Assembly: GCA_031181345.1 (NCBI GenBank)
Contig: JAPSLC010000031.1
Span: 1 to 60,062, forward strand
From: Cupriavidus sp.
GTDB taxonomy: Bacteria; Pseudomonadota; Gammaproteobacteria; Burkholderiales; Burkholderiaceae
DNA length: 60,062 nt
Reading direction: 5' to 3'
Shown here in pieces: positions 11,639 to 22,228 of the stretch. Both the position numbers and the translations under genes were made by a program. A model generated the notes under the pieces. It was not told the origin of the DNA and ran no database searches. It worked only from the letters and a program-made list of their open reading frames with translations. Each line of letters opens with the position of its first letter. The stretch's first letter is position 1.

Positions 11639-11770
11639 ATGACGACGCGCGTGCTGCGGATCATGGGCGCCGCCACGCTGGCGGCGGCGCTGGTGCTGGG
11701 CTTTATCGGCTATCTGCAGCCGGGGTTCATGGTCGATCTGACCAATATGGTGTTGGCGTGGTGTGGGTGA
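11639..11770 (+). CDS. 43-residue single-pass membrane micro-protein
   Basis: ATG at 11639 lies two bases after the MFS stop. The product begins MTTRVLRIMG, has one hydrophobic helix (about residues 10-27), and continues YLQPGFMVDLTNMVLAWCG. A short helix followed by a conserved-looking FMVDL segment resembles small unnamed membrane proteins found in many beta-proteobacteria. Tight spacing suggests translational coupling with the transporter; an accessory role is inference. It is just long enough to be missed by ordinary gene callers. Confidence 0.6.
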   Translation: MTTRVLRIMGAATLAAALVLGFIGYLQPGFMVDLTNMVLAWCG

Positions 11771-11788
11771 GGGATTTGGGCGCCTAAT

Positions 11789-11933
11789 GCCCTCTCCCCC
11801 GCCCCTCTCCCGCGCGCGGGAGAGGGGAGAAAACCGGCGCGACTCGGTCCGACAGCAGCCGATAGACCGACACTCCCGCGATGAACCGACGCTCCCCTCT
11901 CCCGCTTGCGGGAGAGGGGCCGGGGGAGAGGGC
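11789..11933. repeat. Inverted pair of CCCTCTCCC-type dispersed repeats
   Basis: Two hairpin-forming elements face each other. The first (11789-11830) has CCCCTCTCCCGCG / CGCGGGAGAGGGG at 11802-11827; the second (11892-11932) has the same stem around GCTTGC at 11894-11919 and ends with the mirror image of the first element's outer flank. The same repeat occurs at 35358-35474. Both copies lie between converging genes, so they probably act as bidirectional terminators or REP-like mRNA stabilisers. Confidence 0.8.
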
Positions 11934-11950
11934 AGCGCACCGACGCCGCC

Positions 11951-13900
<1,950 letters not shown>

Positions 13901-14059
13901 GACAGCGAGGGAAGAAGGCGCAGGATGAAGGGTCGCGAACGCCGGGGCGGGCGCGAAGGACGCGGCGCGGAGCGTGGCGCGGCGCGCGTCATGCCGGATC
14001 GGCGGCGAGCCGGCATTGTAGAGCATGCGCCGGAGCGGCGCCCCGCCGCCGACCAACGG

Positions 14060-15514
14060 CTAGCGCGGCGTTGCCGGCAGGCGCAAACGGGCCTGGGCGC
14101 CGCCCTCTGGCCGGTTGCCCAGCGTCAGTTCGCCACGGTGCAGCAGTGCCACCTCACGGGCGAAGCACAGGCCCAGGCCGGTGCCCTTGTCGCGGCCGCC
14201 CGGGCGCGGCAGCGAATAGAAGCGCTCGAACACCTTAGGCAGCGCGTAGTCCGGGATGCCCGGGCCGCTGTCGGCGACTGTCACGGCGAGCGCCTCCCCG
14301 TGGTCGCCGCGCTCGCGCTGCAAACCCAGCGCCACAGTGGTGCCCGCCGGCGCGAAGTCGATCGCGTTCTCGACCAGGTTGGCAAGCGCCTGCCGCAGCA
14401 GGAACGGATCGCCCAGGACCTCGGCCGAACCGGCATCGCTCTCCACGCGCGGCGACAGCACGACGCCGCGCTGCCGCGCCCGCGGCTCCAGCTCGGTCGC
14501 CAGTTGCGCCAGCAGCGGCGCCAGCGCGACCGGCCGCGGCGCTTCCAGCTGCTGGCGCTGTTCGACCTCGGCCAGCGCCAGCAGCTTGGCCACCATCTCG
14601 GCCAGGCGCCGGGCCTGGCTGTCGATATTGCCGACGAAGCGGGCGCGGTCGGCTGCCGGCATGTCCTCGCGCAGCAATTCCGCCGCGCCGCGGATCGCCG
14701 CCAGCGGGCTCTTCATCTCGTGCGTCAGCGTGTGGATGTAGTGCTCGACGTACTGCTTGTCCTCCAGGCGCAGGCGCATGGTCTCCATCGCCCGGCCCAG
14801 TTCGGCCAGTTCGCCGGCGCCCGAGAGCGGCATCGCGGCCCGCTCGCCGGCCGCCACCGCGCGCGCATAGCGGCGCAGCCGGCGCAGTCCGTTGGCCAGC
14901 CATAGCGTGCAGGCCAGGCCGATCGCCGCGGCCACGCCCATCAACAGCAGCCCGTGCAGCAGGATGCGGTGCTGGCTGCGCGCGATCACCGGCGCCATCA
15001 CCGCGTTGCGCTTGGCCACTGTCAGCACGCCCAGCAGGCGCTCGCCGTCGCGGATCGGCGCCGCCACGTACATCACGGTGCTGCCCTCGTCGTCGGGATC
15101 GCTGCGCGTGCTGCGCGCGCCGTACTTGCCGCGCAGCGTCAGGTAGACGTCGTTCCAGCGCGAGTAGTCCTGGCCCACCGCGATGCCGGCCGAGTCGAAG
15201 CGCACGATGCCGGCCGTGTCGGTGACATAGACGCGATAGCCGATTTCGCGCTTGCGCAGGCCCCACAGCTCGGCGTCCAGCGGCGCCTCGCGCAGGCCGG
15301 TCAGCCGGCGTGCGAACGCGCCGTCGGCGATGCGGCCCTCGCGCATGTCGTCGACCGCCAGCGCGGCGAGCGCGTGCGCGGTGTCGATCAGCGTGTCCTC
15401 CATCGCCTGGCGCACGCCTGGCTTGACCTCCTGCACGAACACGCGCAACGTCAGCCAGGCCGCCAGCCCGACGATCAGGAAGAAACCCAGGAAGATGCGC
15501 AGGCCGATCCGCAT
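14060..15514 (-). CDS. creC: Sensor histidine kinase CreC
   Basis: 484 residues, inner membrane. TM1 is at about residues 5-25 and TM2 at about 190-210, flanking a periplasmic sensor with the CreC-typical segments VGQDYSRWNDVYLTLRG and YGARSTRSDP. A HAMP-like stretch follows, then the H-box (LTHEMKSPLAAIRGAAELL, around residue 265), N-box NLVENAIDFAP and G-boxes DSGPGIPDYAL and GTGLGLCFA. The sensor is close to E. coli CreC, which responds to carbon-source shifts and, with CreB, to penicillin-binding-protein inhibition. creB lies 15 bp upstream on the same strand. Neither creA nor the membrane protein gene creD is in the window. Confidence 0.93.
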   Translation of the reverse strand: MRIGLRIFLGFFLIVGLAAWLTLRVFVQEVKPGVRQAMEDTLIDTAHALAALAVDDMREGRIADGAFARRLTGLREAPLDAELWGLRKREIGYRVYVTDTAGIVRFDSAGIAVGQDYSRWNDVYLTLRGKYGARSTRSDPDDEGSTVMYVAAPIRDGERLLGVLTVAKRNAVMAPVIARSQHRILLHGLLLMGVAAAIGLACTLWLANGLRRLRRYARAVAAGERAAMPLSGAGELAELGRAMETMRLRLEDKQYVEHYIHTLTHEMKSPLAAIRGAAELLREDMPAADRARFVGNIDSQARRLAEMVAKLLALAEVEQRQQLEAPRPVALAPLLAQLATELEPRARQRGVVLSPRVESDAGSAEVLGDPFLLRQALANLVENAIDFAPAGTTVALGLQRERGDHGEALAVTVADSGPGIPDYALPKVFERFYSLPRPGGRDKGTGLGLCFAREVALLHRGELTLGNRPEGGAQARLRLPATPR

Positions 15515-15529
15515 GCGTGCCGGTCCCGC

Positions 15530-16237
15530 TCAGATCGCCAGCGAATAACCCATGCCGCGATGCGTGCGGATCGGGTCGTCGTCGCCGGCCGCGCGCAGCT
15601 TGGCGCGCAGCGTCTTGATGTGGGTGTCCACGGTGCGGTCGCTGGTGTCGAGCGCGTCGTCCCAGACCAGGTCCATCAACTGCGCGCGCGAATAGATGCG
15701 GCCGGGGTGGTCGGCCAGCAGCGCGAGCAGGCGGTATTCGTAGCGGGTCAGGTCGAGCCACTGGCCGCGGTAGGCCAGCCGGGCGCCGTCGCGATCGTGC
15801 ACGAACGGGGGCGAGGGCTGCTGCGCGGGCATGGGCGAAGCGCCGTCGCTCCGGCCCCGCATGCGCCGCAGGATCACGCGCACCCGCGCCGCCAGTTCGC
15901 GCGGCGAGAACGGCTTGACTACATAGTCGTCCGCGCCGATCTCCAGCCCGACGACGCGATCGATCTCCTCGTGGCGCGCGGTCAGGAAAATCACCGGCAC
16001 ATCGGAGAAGGTGCGCAGCGTGCGGCAGACCTCGAAGCCGTTCAGGTCGGGCAAGCCGACGTCGAGGATCACCAGGTCGACCGGCTGCCCGCGCAGGCGG
16101 GCGATGGCATCGGTGCCCAGGGCGCAATGCTCGACCTGCATGCCTTCGGTGCGCAGCGCATAGAGGATCGTATCGGCAATGGCGGGCTCGTCGTCGACCA
16201 CGAGGATCGACGGGACGTGCGTGGCGTTGGCTTGCAT
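15530..16237 (-). CDS. creB: Response regulator CreB (OmpR/PhoB family)
   Basis: 235 residues. The receiver domain has the acidic pair in VVDDEPAI, the phospho-acceptor D59 in LVILDVGLPDLNGF and the lysine in DYVVKPFSPRE. A winged-helix DNA-binding domain follows, with LTRYEYRLLALL and DRTVDTHIKTLRAKL. Length is near E. coli CreB (229). I used ATG at 16237 (MQANATHVPSILVV), close to the receiver start; a longer in-frame frame exists but is the antisense shadow of the neighbouring oxidoreductase gene. It forms an operon with creC downstream. Confidence 0.92.
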   Translation of the reverse strand: MQANATHVPSILVVDDEPAIADTILYALRTEGMQVEHCALGTDAIARLRGQPVDLVILDVGLPDLNGFEVCRTLRTFSDVPVIFLTARHEEIDRVVGLEIGADDYVVKPFSPRELAARVRVILRRMRGRSDGASPMPAQQPSPPFVHDRDGARLAYRGQWLDLTRYEYRLLALLADHPGRIYSRAQLMDLVWDDALDTSDRTVDTHIKTLRAKLRAAGDDDPIRTHRGMGYSLAI

Positions 16238-16301
16238 GGAGCGCTTGCAGGCGGTGGCGGCGGGACGTGGAAAGCCGGAATCGGGAAGCGGGTCCGTCAT
16301 T

Positions 16302-17510
16302 CTAGTCGAGCGCGCCGAGGGCGGCCCTGCCCGGCCGCTGGCGGCGCCGATGAAAATAGAGCCGCTGCGCGGCCCAGCGCAGCGGCGGGCAGTACAACAT
16401 CCACTCGAACAGCCGGTCGGACTGGCAGCGGTCGAACAGCCAGCGCAGCACGCGCTTGCCACGGAAGCGCGGCGTGGCGCGCGGCACGGTGCGCTCGGGC
16501 GCGGGCCGGCCATCGCGCAGATGCGCGGCGATCGCGGCACCGATCGTCTCGCCGTGCTCCCACGCCGAATGGATGCCGCCCGCGGTGACCGGCGACACCA
16601 CGCCGGCGGCATCGCCCGCCAGCAGCACGCCATCGCGGCCCAGCGGCAGCACGGGTCCGCCGCAGGGAATCAGGCCGGCGCGCGTCGATGCGGGCACCGC
16701 GTCGTCGGGCACGCCCAGCAGATGCCGCACGCGGGCCAGGAAGCCCTCGATATCGGGCGTGCGTGGGCCGCGGCGGCGGCGCCGCAGCGCCAGGCCCATC
16801 TGCACGCCGGTAGGCGTCTGCGCGGCCCAGCCGAGATAGCCGGGCGCGAAGCGCTTGCCGACGAAGCAGTGCAAGGCCCCGGGCTCGGGCAGGGTCAGGC
16901 CGTCGAACTCGTACTCGATGCCGTACAGAAAGTCGCGGGGACCGGGCAGTCCCAGCCACGCCGCCACGCGCGACTTCGCGCCGTCGGCGCCGACCAGATA
17001 GCGCGCGCGACCGATGCCCGGAATGCGCCAGCGATCGCCGTCGCGCATCGCCTGCACGAAGGGCGTGCCCAGATGCACCGCCACGCCATGCCGCACCAGC
17101 TCGTCGACCAGCCAGCGCATCAGCGCCGGCGTATCGGTGGTCAGGAAGTAGTAGCCGGGCGCGTCCAGCCGCAGGCTGCGCAGCGCAGGCGAATAGAGCC
17201 GGACCTGCTCGACGCGCCGGAAGCAGTGCGCCGGCGCGCGGCCCAGCCACGTGCGCTCGGCCGCCTCCTTGACGACGATGCCGGTGGTATGGAGCTTCGC
17301 CCCCGGATCGCTCTTGCGCTCGAGCACCGCCACGCGCAGGCCGGCACGGGCGGCGGCCAGCGCGCAGGCGGCGCCGGCAAAGCTGGCGCCGACGACGATC
17401 ACGTCGTAGTCGGCCGTGGCGGCGGACAGCGGAAAGACGGTGGAAGCGGAGTCGGAAGCGGAGGCGGACGTGGAGTTCGAGACGGACACTGCGGGACGGG
17501 ATGGCATCAT
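16302..17510 (-). CDS. FAD-dependent oxidoreductase, geranylgeranyl-reductase-like
   Basis: 402 residues. After a low-complexity Ser/Ala-rich leader (about 30 residues) comes the dinucleotide-binding motif VIVVGASFAGAACALAAA. Then follow LVGADGAKSRVA (the DG motif) and LLAGDAAGVVSPVTAGGI (second FAD motif), the order seen in geranylgeranyl-reductase/PHBH-type flavoproteins. A C-terminal region with an aromatic WMLYCPPL stretch follows. Substrates in this family are usually isoprenoid or aromatic; none is indicated here. Two adjacent ATG codons (17510 and 17507) are possible starts. Its leader contains three hairpins and a terminator-like structure (17633-17699), so expression may be attenuated. 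creB follows 64 bp downstream. Confidence 0.75.
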   Translation of the reverse strand: MMPSRPAVSVSNSTSASASDSASTVFPLSAATADYDVIVVGASFAGAACALAAARAGLRVAVLERKSDPGAKLHTTGIVVKEAAERTWLGRAPAHCFRRVEQVRLYSPALRSLRLDAPGYYFLTTDTPALMRWLVDELVRHGVAVHLGTPFVQAMRDGDRWRIPGIGRARYLVGADGAKSRVAAWLGLPGPRDFLYGIEYEFDGLTLPEPGALHCFVGKRFAPGYLGWAAQTPTGVQMGLALRRRRRGPRTPDIEGFLARVRHLLGVPDDAVPASTRAGLIPCGGPVLPLGRDGVLLAGDAAGVVSPVTAGGIHSAWEHGETIGAAIAAHLRDGRPAPERTVPRATPRFRGKRVLRWLFDRCQSDRLFEWMLYCPPLRWAAQRLYFHRRRQRPGRAALGALD

Positions 17511-17632
17511 GCCGGGCTCCTGTTGCGTCGGTGACAGGCAGCGCAGTGTCGCGGGCGAATGTGAAGGCGGCGTCGGGTCCATGTGTGGCGGGCTGCCACG
17601 GGACGCACCATCGATGCGGATCGATGGCGCAC

Positions 17633-17699
17633 AAAAAAGAACAGCCCGCGACATAGGCGGGCTGAAGAGTCTCTCCTCGGTGCCCTGCTCCCAAGGCAC
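17633..17699 (-). ncRNA. Candidate attenuator or small RNA with terminator
   Basis: Read on the minus strand, three hairpins follow one another within about 65 nt: GTGCC/GGCAC (17699-17680), GAGGAG-AGA-CTCTTC, and CAGCCCGC/GCGGGCTG (17664-17642). The last is followed by TTCTTTTTT (to 17633), a textbook intrinsic terminator. It stands about 120 bp upstream of the oxidoreductase start, so it is either a leader that aborts transcription or an independent small RNA. I do not recognise a known riboswitch class. Upstream (17731-17750) lie short palindromes that could be an operator. Confidence 0.5.
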
Positions 17700-17988
17700 G
17701 GCCCCACTGTATCGGGACGGCGGCAGGGACTCCAGTCGGACAAATCCGTAAGGGAAAACGCCTGTAGGCCGGCGGTGTTCCCCCGCGGCCTCCGCGGCGC
17801 TGCACGCCGCCCGCGTCGACGATGCCCCGCGCTCGTGCGAAGATGTCGCCCTCAACGCACTGCAGTGTCCGATCGCCAGCGCATTCGCGCGTTCGAACTG
17901 CCGTTGCCGGTCGCCCCGTGCCGATCGCCGCAACGCCGACTCGTCAACCGCGATATGCGATCGACCGCACCGACCGAATCCAATCGCC

Positions 17989-19170
17989 ATGCCCTCCGCC
18001 ACGCTCAAAGTCACAGATCTTTCCGTTTCGGCCTTCGTCGCCGGACTGGTCGCCATGCTGACCGGCTACACCAGCTCGCTGGTGCTGATGATCCAGGCCG
18101 GACAGGCCGCGCATCTGAGCGACGCGCAGATCGCCTCGTGGATCTGGGCGCTGTCGATCGGCATGGGCGTGACGACCATCGGGCTGTCGCTGCTCACGCG
18201 CGTGCCGATCGTGATTGCGTGGTCCACGCCAGGCGCGGCGCTGCTGATCGCCAGCCTGCCGGGCGTGCCGTACGCCGAGGCGATCGGCGCCTTCCTGCTG
18301 GCGGCGCTGCTGATGACGGCCGCCGGCCTGACCGGCTGGTTCGACCGGCTGATGCGCGCGCTGCCGGCGAGCATCGCGGCGGCGCTGCTCGCCGGCATCC
18401 TGTTCCGCATCAGTATCGACGTGTTCGTGCAGGCGCAGCACCAGACACTGCTGCTGTTGCCGATGTTCGCCGCGTACCTGCTCGGCAAGCGCTGGTGGCC
18501 ACGCTATGCGGTGCCGGGCGTGCTGGTGATCGGCGTCGCGCTGGCGGGCGTGCTCGGGCAGCTGCACTTCGAGCAGTTCCATTTCGCGGTGGCCGCGCCG
18601 GTGTGGACCACCCCCGCGTTCTCGCTGCAGGCCTTCGTCAGCATCGCGATTCCACTGTTCATCGTCGCGCTGGCATCGCAGAACATTCCGGGCCTGGCCG
18701 TGCTGCGTGCGGACGGCTATCACGTCAAGGCGTCGCCGCTGATCACCGTGACCGGCCTCGCCTCCGCGCTGCTGGCGCCGTTCGGCTCGCACGGCATCAA
18801 CCTCGCCGCGATCACGGCGGCCATCTGCACCGGCACCGAGGCGCATCCGGACCCGGCGCGGCGCTACACCGCCGCGGTGGTCTGCGGCATCGGCTACCTG
18901 GTCGCCGGCACGCTGGCCGCCAGCATCGCGGCGCTGTTCGCCGCCTTCCCGCAGGCGCTGGTGATCGCCGTGGCGGCATTCGCGCTGCTCGGCTCCATCG
19001 CCAGCGGCCTGACCACGGCGATGCAGAACCCCGGCGAGCGCGAAGCCGCGCTGCTGACCTTCATGATCACGGCGTCGGGCATGACGCTGGTCGGCATCGG
19101 CTCGGCGTTCTGGGGCGTGGTCGGCGGGATCGTGGCGCTGTGGGTGCTGCGGCGGCGGGAGGGTCGTTGA
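17989..19170 (+). CDS. benE: BenE-family benzoate/H+ symporter-like transporter
   Basis: 393 residues, inner membrane, about 12 hydrophobic segments. The opening LSVSAFVAGLVAMLTGYTSS and the WSTPGAALLIASL motif are typical of BenE/YdcO. Further matches are IPLFIVALASQNIPGLAVLRADGY and FGSHGINLAAITAAICTG. Length is usual (about 390). Characterised members import benzoate with protons, but this copy has no benzoate catabolic genes beside it, so the substrate is uncertain. The start codon is ATG at 17989. The 478-bp gap upstream holds the divergent promoter region and the hairpin array described separately. Confidence 0.87.
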   Translation: MPSATLKVTDLSVSAFVAGLVAMLTGYTSSLVLMIQAGQAAHLSDAQIASWIWALSIGMGVTTIGLSLLTRVPIVIAWSTPGAALLIASLPGVPYAEAIGAFLLAALLMTAAGLTGWFDRLMRALPASIAAALLAGILFRISIDVFVQAQHQTLLLLPMFAAYLLGKRWWPRYAVPGVLVIGVALAGVLGQLHFEQFHFAVAAPVWTTPAFSLQAFVSIAIPLFIVALASQNIPGLAVLRADGYHVKASPLITVTGLASALLAPFGSHGINLAAITAAICTGTEAHPDPARRYTAAVVCGIGYLVAGTLAASIAALFAAFPQALVIAVAAFALLGSIASGLTTAMQNPGEREAALLTFMITASGMTLVGIGSAFWGVVGGIVALWVLRRREGR

Positions 19171-19233
19171 AGGTCGACCCCGAGCCTCAGGCCAATGCCC
19201 CTCGGATGCCGCTCCAACGATGGTGAGGTTCGC

Positions 19234-20094
19234 ATGACGTCACGAGACGAGTATCTGCAATCGGTACTGGATTGGGCCGGCGCCACGGACGCGGTGCTGG
19301 CGCTGATCCAGACCGGTTCGCTGGCACGCCAGGATGGTTCCGCGGACGATTACTCGGATCTCGACATCGAGATCATTTGCTCCGATCCTGAAACGTTGGC
19401 CACGGACGACGACTGGCTTCGCCAGATCGGCCCTGTTGTCACGGTGTTGCGCCTCGATGCCGGCCACGATCAACCTTGGCCGACGCGGCTCGCGATATAC
19501 CGGGGCGGCGTCAAGATCGACTTCACCGTCGCCGGTATCGAACGGCTGCATCGAATGATTGGGCCGGAAGGTCTGGATGACCTCTATGCGCGCGGCTATC
19601 GCGTACTGCTCGACAAGGCGGGGATCACCGCATCGCTGCCGCCACCGCCGTATCGCTTTCCAGCGGAAAGCTTGCCGTCACAGCAGGAATTCCAGGCCAG
19701 TGTCGAGGAATTCTGGTTCGAGGCCTTTCATGTTCCACGCTATCTGGCGCGCGGCGAACCATGGCTGGTCAAGCAGCGCGACTGGACGATGAAGACGCTG
19801 CTGCTGCGCATGGTGCAATGGCATGCGGTCGCCGTTCAGCATGGCAACGTCGACGTCTGGCACAACAGCCTGCGCATGGACCAGTGGACCGATCGCGATA
19901 CTTGGCAGGCGATGCAGCAGGTATTTGGGCGTTTCGACGCCACGGATGCCCGACGCGCATTCGAAGCGACGGTCCGGCTGTATGGCCGCCTGGGACGAGA
20001 GGTCGCGGAGCGTGCACGACTGGAATATCCGCAGGCCTGCGAGGATCAGATCCAGGACTTGAATCGGATGGTGCTGTCGCGCCTGGTCGGCTGA
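19234..20094 (+). CDS. AadK-like aminoglycoside 6-adenylyltransferase family protein
   Basis: 286 residues. The nucleotidyltransferase core is visible as LIQTGSLARQDGSADDYSDL followed by DIEIIC, which carries the GS motif and the paired catalytic aspartates of the Pol-beta fold. The rest matches the helical C-terminal half of the AadK/Adenyl_transf family (FWFEAFHVPRYLARGE, DWTMKTLLLRMVQWH). Family members adenylylate streptomycin, but many chromosomal relatives have no proven drug target. ATG at 19234 is preceded by GGTGAGG at good spacing. GC content looks lower than the neighbours, which hints at transfer. Resistance should not be assumed. Confidence 0.75.
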   Translation: MTSRDEYLQSVLDWAGATDAVLALIQTGSLARQDGSADDYSDLDIEIICSDPETLATDDDWLRQIGPVVTVLRLDAGHDQPWPTRLAIYRGGVKIDFTVAGIERLHRMIGPEGLDDLYARGYRVLLDKAGITASLPPPPYRFPAESLPSQQEFQASVEEFWFEAFHVPRYLARGEPWLVKQRDWTMKTLLLRMVQWHAVAVQHGNVDVWHNSLRMDQWTDRDTWQAMQQVFGRFDATDARRAFEATVRLYGRLGREVAERARLEYPQACEDQIQDLNRMVLSRLVG

Positions 20095-20208
20095 CCGAGG
20101 TACGCGCCGCCGCGAGAGCGGCCGCGGCTCGGTCCCATCGCTAATCGAATTCGATGCCGCCGTCTCGATGCCGCTGCGCCAACCGCCGCAGTTGTGTGCC
20201 TCGGGCCC

Positions 20209-20910
20209 TTACTTGCGCTTCGTCAAGTCGCCCGCGAAGGACTGGATCTTCCGCGTCGGGCCGGACACGATCAGCAGATCCCCCGGCAACACCCGCGTGC
20301 TCGGCGTGGCGTGCTGGAAATCCTCGTTGGCGCGCTTGACACCCACCACCGTGACGCCCGACTTCTCCCGCACGCCCGATTCCGCCAGCGTCTGGTTGTA
20401 GGTGGACGCCGGCGCATGGACCTTGGCGATGGCGAAGCCATCGTCGAACTCGATGAAATCCATCATCCGGCCGGTAATCAGATGCGCGACGCGCTCGCCC
20501 ATATCCGCTTCCGGATAGACGACGTGATGCGCGCCGATGCGCTGCGCGATCTGCCCGTGCTCCGCCGACATGGCCTTGACCCAGATGTCCTTGATGTCGA
20601 GTTCGGTCAGCGCCATGATCGTCATCAGGCTGGCCGCGAGGTCCGAGCCGATGCCGACGATGGCGTGGGCGAAGTCGGCCACGCCGAGCTGGCGCATCAC
20701 GTTGACGTTGGTCGAATCGGCCTGCACCGCATGCGTCAGGTAATTGCCCCAGGTCTGCACGGGCTCGGCTTCCTTGTCGAGTCCCATCACATCGTGTCCA
20801 AGCCGCATCAGGGCCTGCGAAACCGAGCTGCCGAAGCGGCCCAGCCCGATCACGACCACGCTGTCGCCCTTCGAGAAGGAAAACTGCTCGGTAAACAATC
20901 TAGCCAACAA
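20209..20910 (-). CDS. ktrA: KtrA/TrkA-type potassium channel regulatory subunit
   Basis: 233 residues. It is the cytoplasmic gating ring of a Ktr potassium uptake system. The RCK domain shows VVIGLGRFGSSVSQALMRLG, which binds NAD(H) or ATP/ADP, with the acidic end of strand 2 at MGLDKE. The C-terminal TrkA_C domain (about residues 150-233) follows. I place the start at TTG 20910, not at the in-frame ATG at 21000: a GAGGAG site sits 7 nt upstream, and the ATG version would add 30 residues antisense-like within ktrB. The start overlaps the ktrB stop, so the two are translationally coupled. Confidence 0.85.
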   Translation of the reverse strand: MLARLFTEQFSFSKGDSVVVIGLGRFGSSVSQALMRLGHDVMGLDKEAEPVQTWGNYLTHAVQADSTNVNVMRQLGVADFAHAIVGIGSDLAASLMTIMALTELDIKDIWVKAMSAEHGQIAQRIGAHHVVYPEADMGERVAHLITGRMMDFIEFDDGFAIAKVHAPASTYNQTLAESGVREKSGVTVVGVKRANEDFQHATPSTRVLPGDLLIVSGPTRKIQSFAGDLTKRK

Positions 20911-22228
20911 TTGGGTGCTCCTCTGGATAGCGGAACGGCATGCGGCGCTCGCCCAATACCAGCGATGCCGCCAGCGTGATCGTGCCCACCCGGCCGGCAT
21001 ACATCAACAGGATCAGCGTCAACTGGGCCGGCACCGGCAGATCGCCGGTGATCCCCGTCGACAGGCCGGTCGTTCCGAAGGCGGCGATGACCTCGAAGAT
21101 GATCTGATCGGTCGGCACGTCGGTCGTGCGCAGCAACACCAGTGTACCGAGGGTGACCATCGCGCTGCCGAGCACCAGCACCGTGATGGCCTGGCGCTGG
21201 GCCGAGGCGCCCAATCTGCGGCCGTATGCTTCGCAGTCGCTTTGCCCGCGGATCTCGGCGATCACCAGCAGGACCAGGATGGCGATCGTGCCGACCTTGA
21301 CGCCGCCGGCGGTACTGGCGCTGCCGCCGCCGATGAACATCAGGAAGTAGTGCAGCGCCCACGTTTCGGGCGTCAGCAAGCTGATGTCCAGGGTATTGAA
21401 GCCGGCGGTCCGTGCCGCCACCGATGCGAAGGCCGCGGACAGCAGCTTGTCGGCGGCTGACATCGGGCCCAGCGTATTCGGATTGGTCCATTCGAACAGC
21501 AGCACCCCAACGAAGCCCATCGCGAGCAGCACCGCCGTGCCGGCGAGGGTCAGCTTGGTATGCAGGGACCAATGATGCGGGCTGCGCGCCTTGCGCCGGA
21601 CATCGTGCAGCACCGGGAAACCGATACCGCCGACCACGATCGCCAGCATCACGGGCATCAGAATCAGCGCATCGGCGGCATAACGCGTGAGGCTGTCCTC
21701 GTGGATCGAGAAGCCGGCGTTGTTGAAGGCGGACACCGCATGGAACAGCCCGCTCCACACGGCATCGCCCCATGGCAGGTCATGGGCATAGCGGAGCCGC
21801 AGCGTCAGCAGCGTCGCGACCAGCGCCTCGGATGCCAGCGTCACCGCCAGCACCAGTCGCGCCACGCTGGTCACGTCGCCCATGCCCAGCGAGCGCGTCT
21901 CGACCTGCGTGATCAGCTTGGTGCGCAGCCGCAGCGAGCGATTGACCATCAGGCCCAGCAGCGTCGCCGCGGTCATCATGCCGAAGCCGCCGATCTGGAA
22001 CAGCACCAGGATCACGGACTGGCCGAAGCCTGACCAGTAGGTGCCGGTGTCGACGACCGTGAGGCCCGTCACGCAGACGGCGGATACCGCGGTAAACAGC
22101 GCCGTCAGCCACGGCACGGGCTGTCCTTCGGCCTGGGACATCGGCAAGATCAGCAGCAGCGTGCCGGCCGTGATCGCCAGCAGGAAGGCCAGCGCGACGA
22201 CGCGTGGGGGATGCGCGATGGATTTCAT
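20900..22228 (-). CDS. ktrB: KtrB/TrkH-type potassium transporter membrane subunit
   Basis: 442 residues, inner membrane. The four pore-loop repeats characteristic of TrkH/KtrB channels are visible: SAVCVTGLTVVDTG, SAFNNAGFSIHED, SVAARTAGFNTLD and AAFGTTGLSTGIT. Each has the conserved glycine of the selectivity filter. The length fits KtrB better than the longer TrkH. Function is sodium- or proton-linked K+ uptake together with KtrA, whose gene overlaps its 3' end. The start codon is ATG at 22228. Confidence 0.93.
   Translation of the reverse strand: MKSIAHPPRVVALAFLLAITAGTLLLILPMSQAEGQPVPWLTALFTAVSAVCVTGLTVVDTGTYWSGFGQSVILVLFQIGGFGMMTAATLLGLMVNRSLRLRTKLITQVETRSLGMGDVTSVARLVLAVTLASEALVATLLTLRLRYAHDLPWGDAVWSGLFHAVSAFNNAGFSIHEDSLTRYAADALILMPVMLAIVVGGIGFPVLHDVRRKARSPHHWSLHTKLTLAGTAVLLAMGFVGVLLFEWTNPNTLGPMSAADKLLSAAFASVAARTAGFNTLDISLLTPETWALHYFLMFIGGGSASTAGGVKVGTIAILVLLVIAEIRGQSDCEAYGRRLGASAQRQAITVLVLGSAMVTLGTLVLLRTTDVPTDQIIFEVIAAFGTTGLSTGITGDLPVPAQLTLILLMYAGRVGTITLAASLVLGERRMPFRYPEEHPIVG
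20918..20923 (-). promoter_or_regulatory. Ribosome-binding site that fixes the ktrA TTG start
   Basis: GAGGAG on the minus strand lies inside the last codons of ktrB, 7 nt before TTG at 20910 (a second TTG follows at 20907). It decides the start against the upstream ATG. Confidence 0.65.

Noticed and set aside
17642..17699. Glycine, fluoride or cobalamin riboswitch in the leader at 17.6-17.7 kb
   Set aside because: None of the conserved cores of these classes is present; only generic hairpins and a terminator can be supported.
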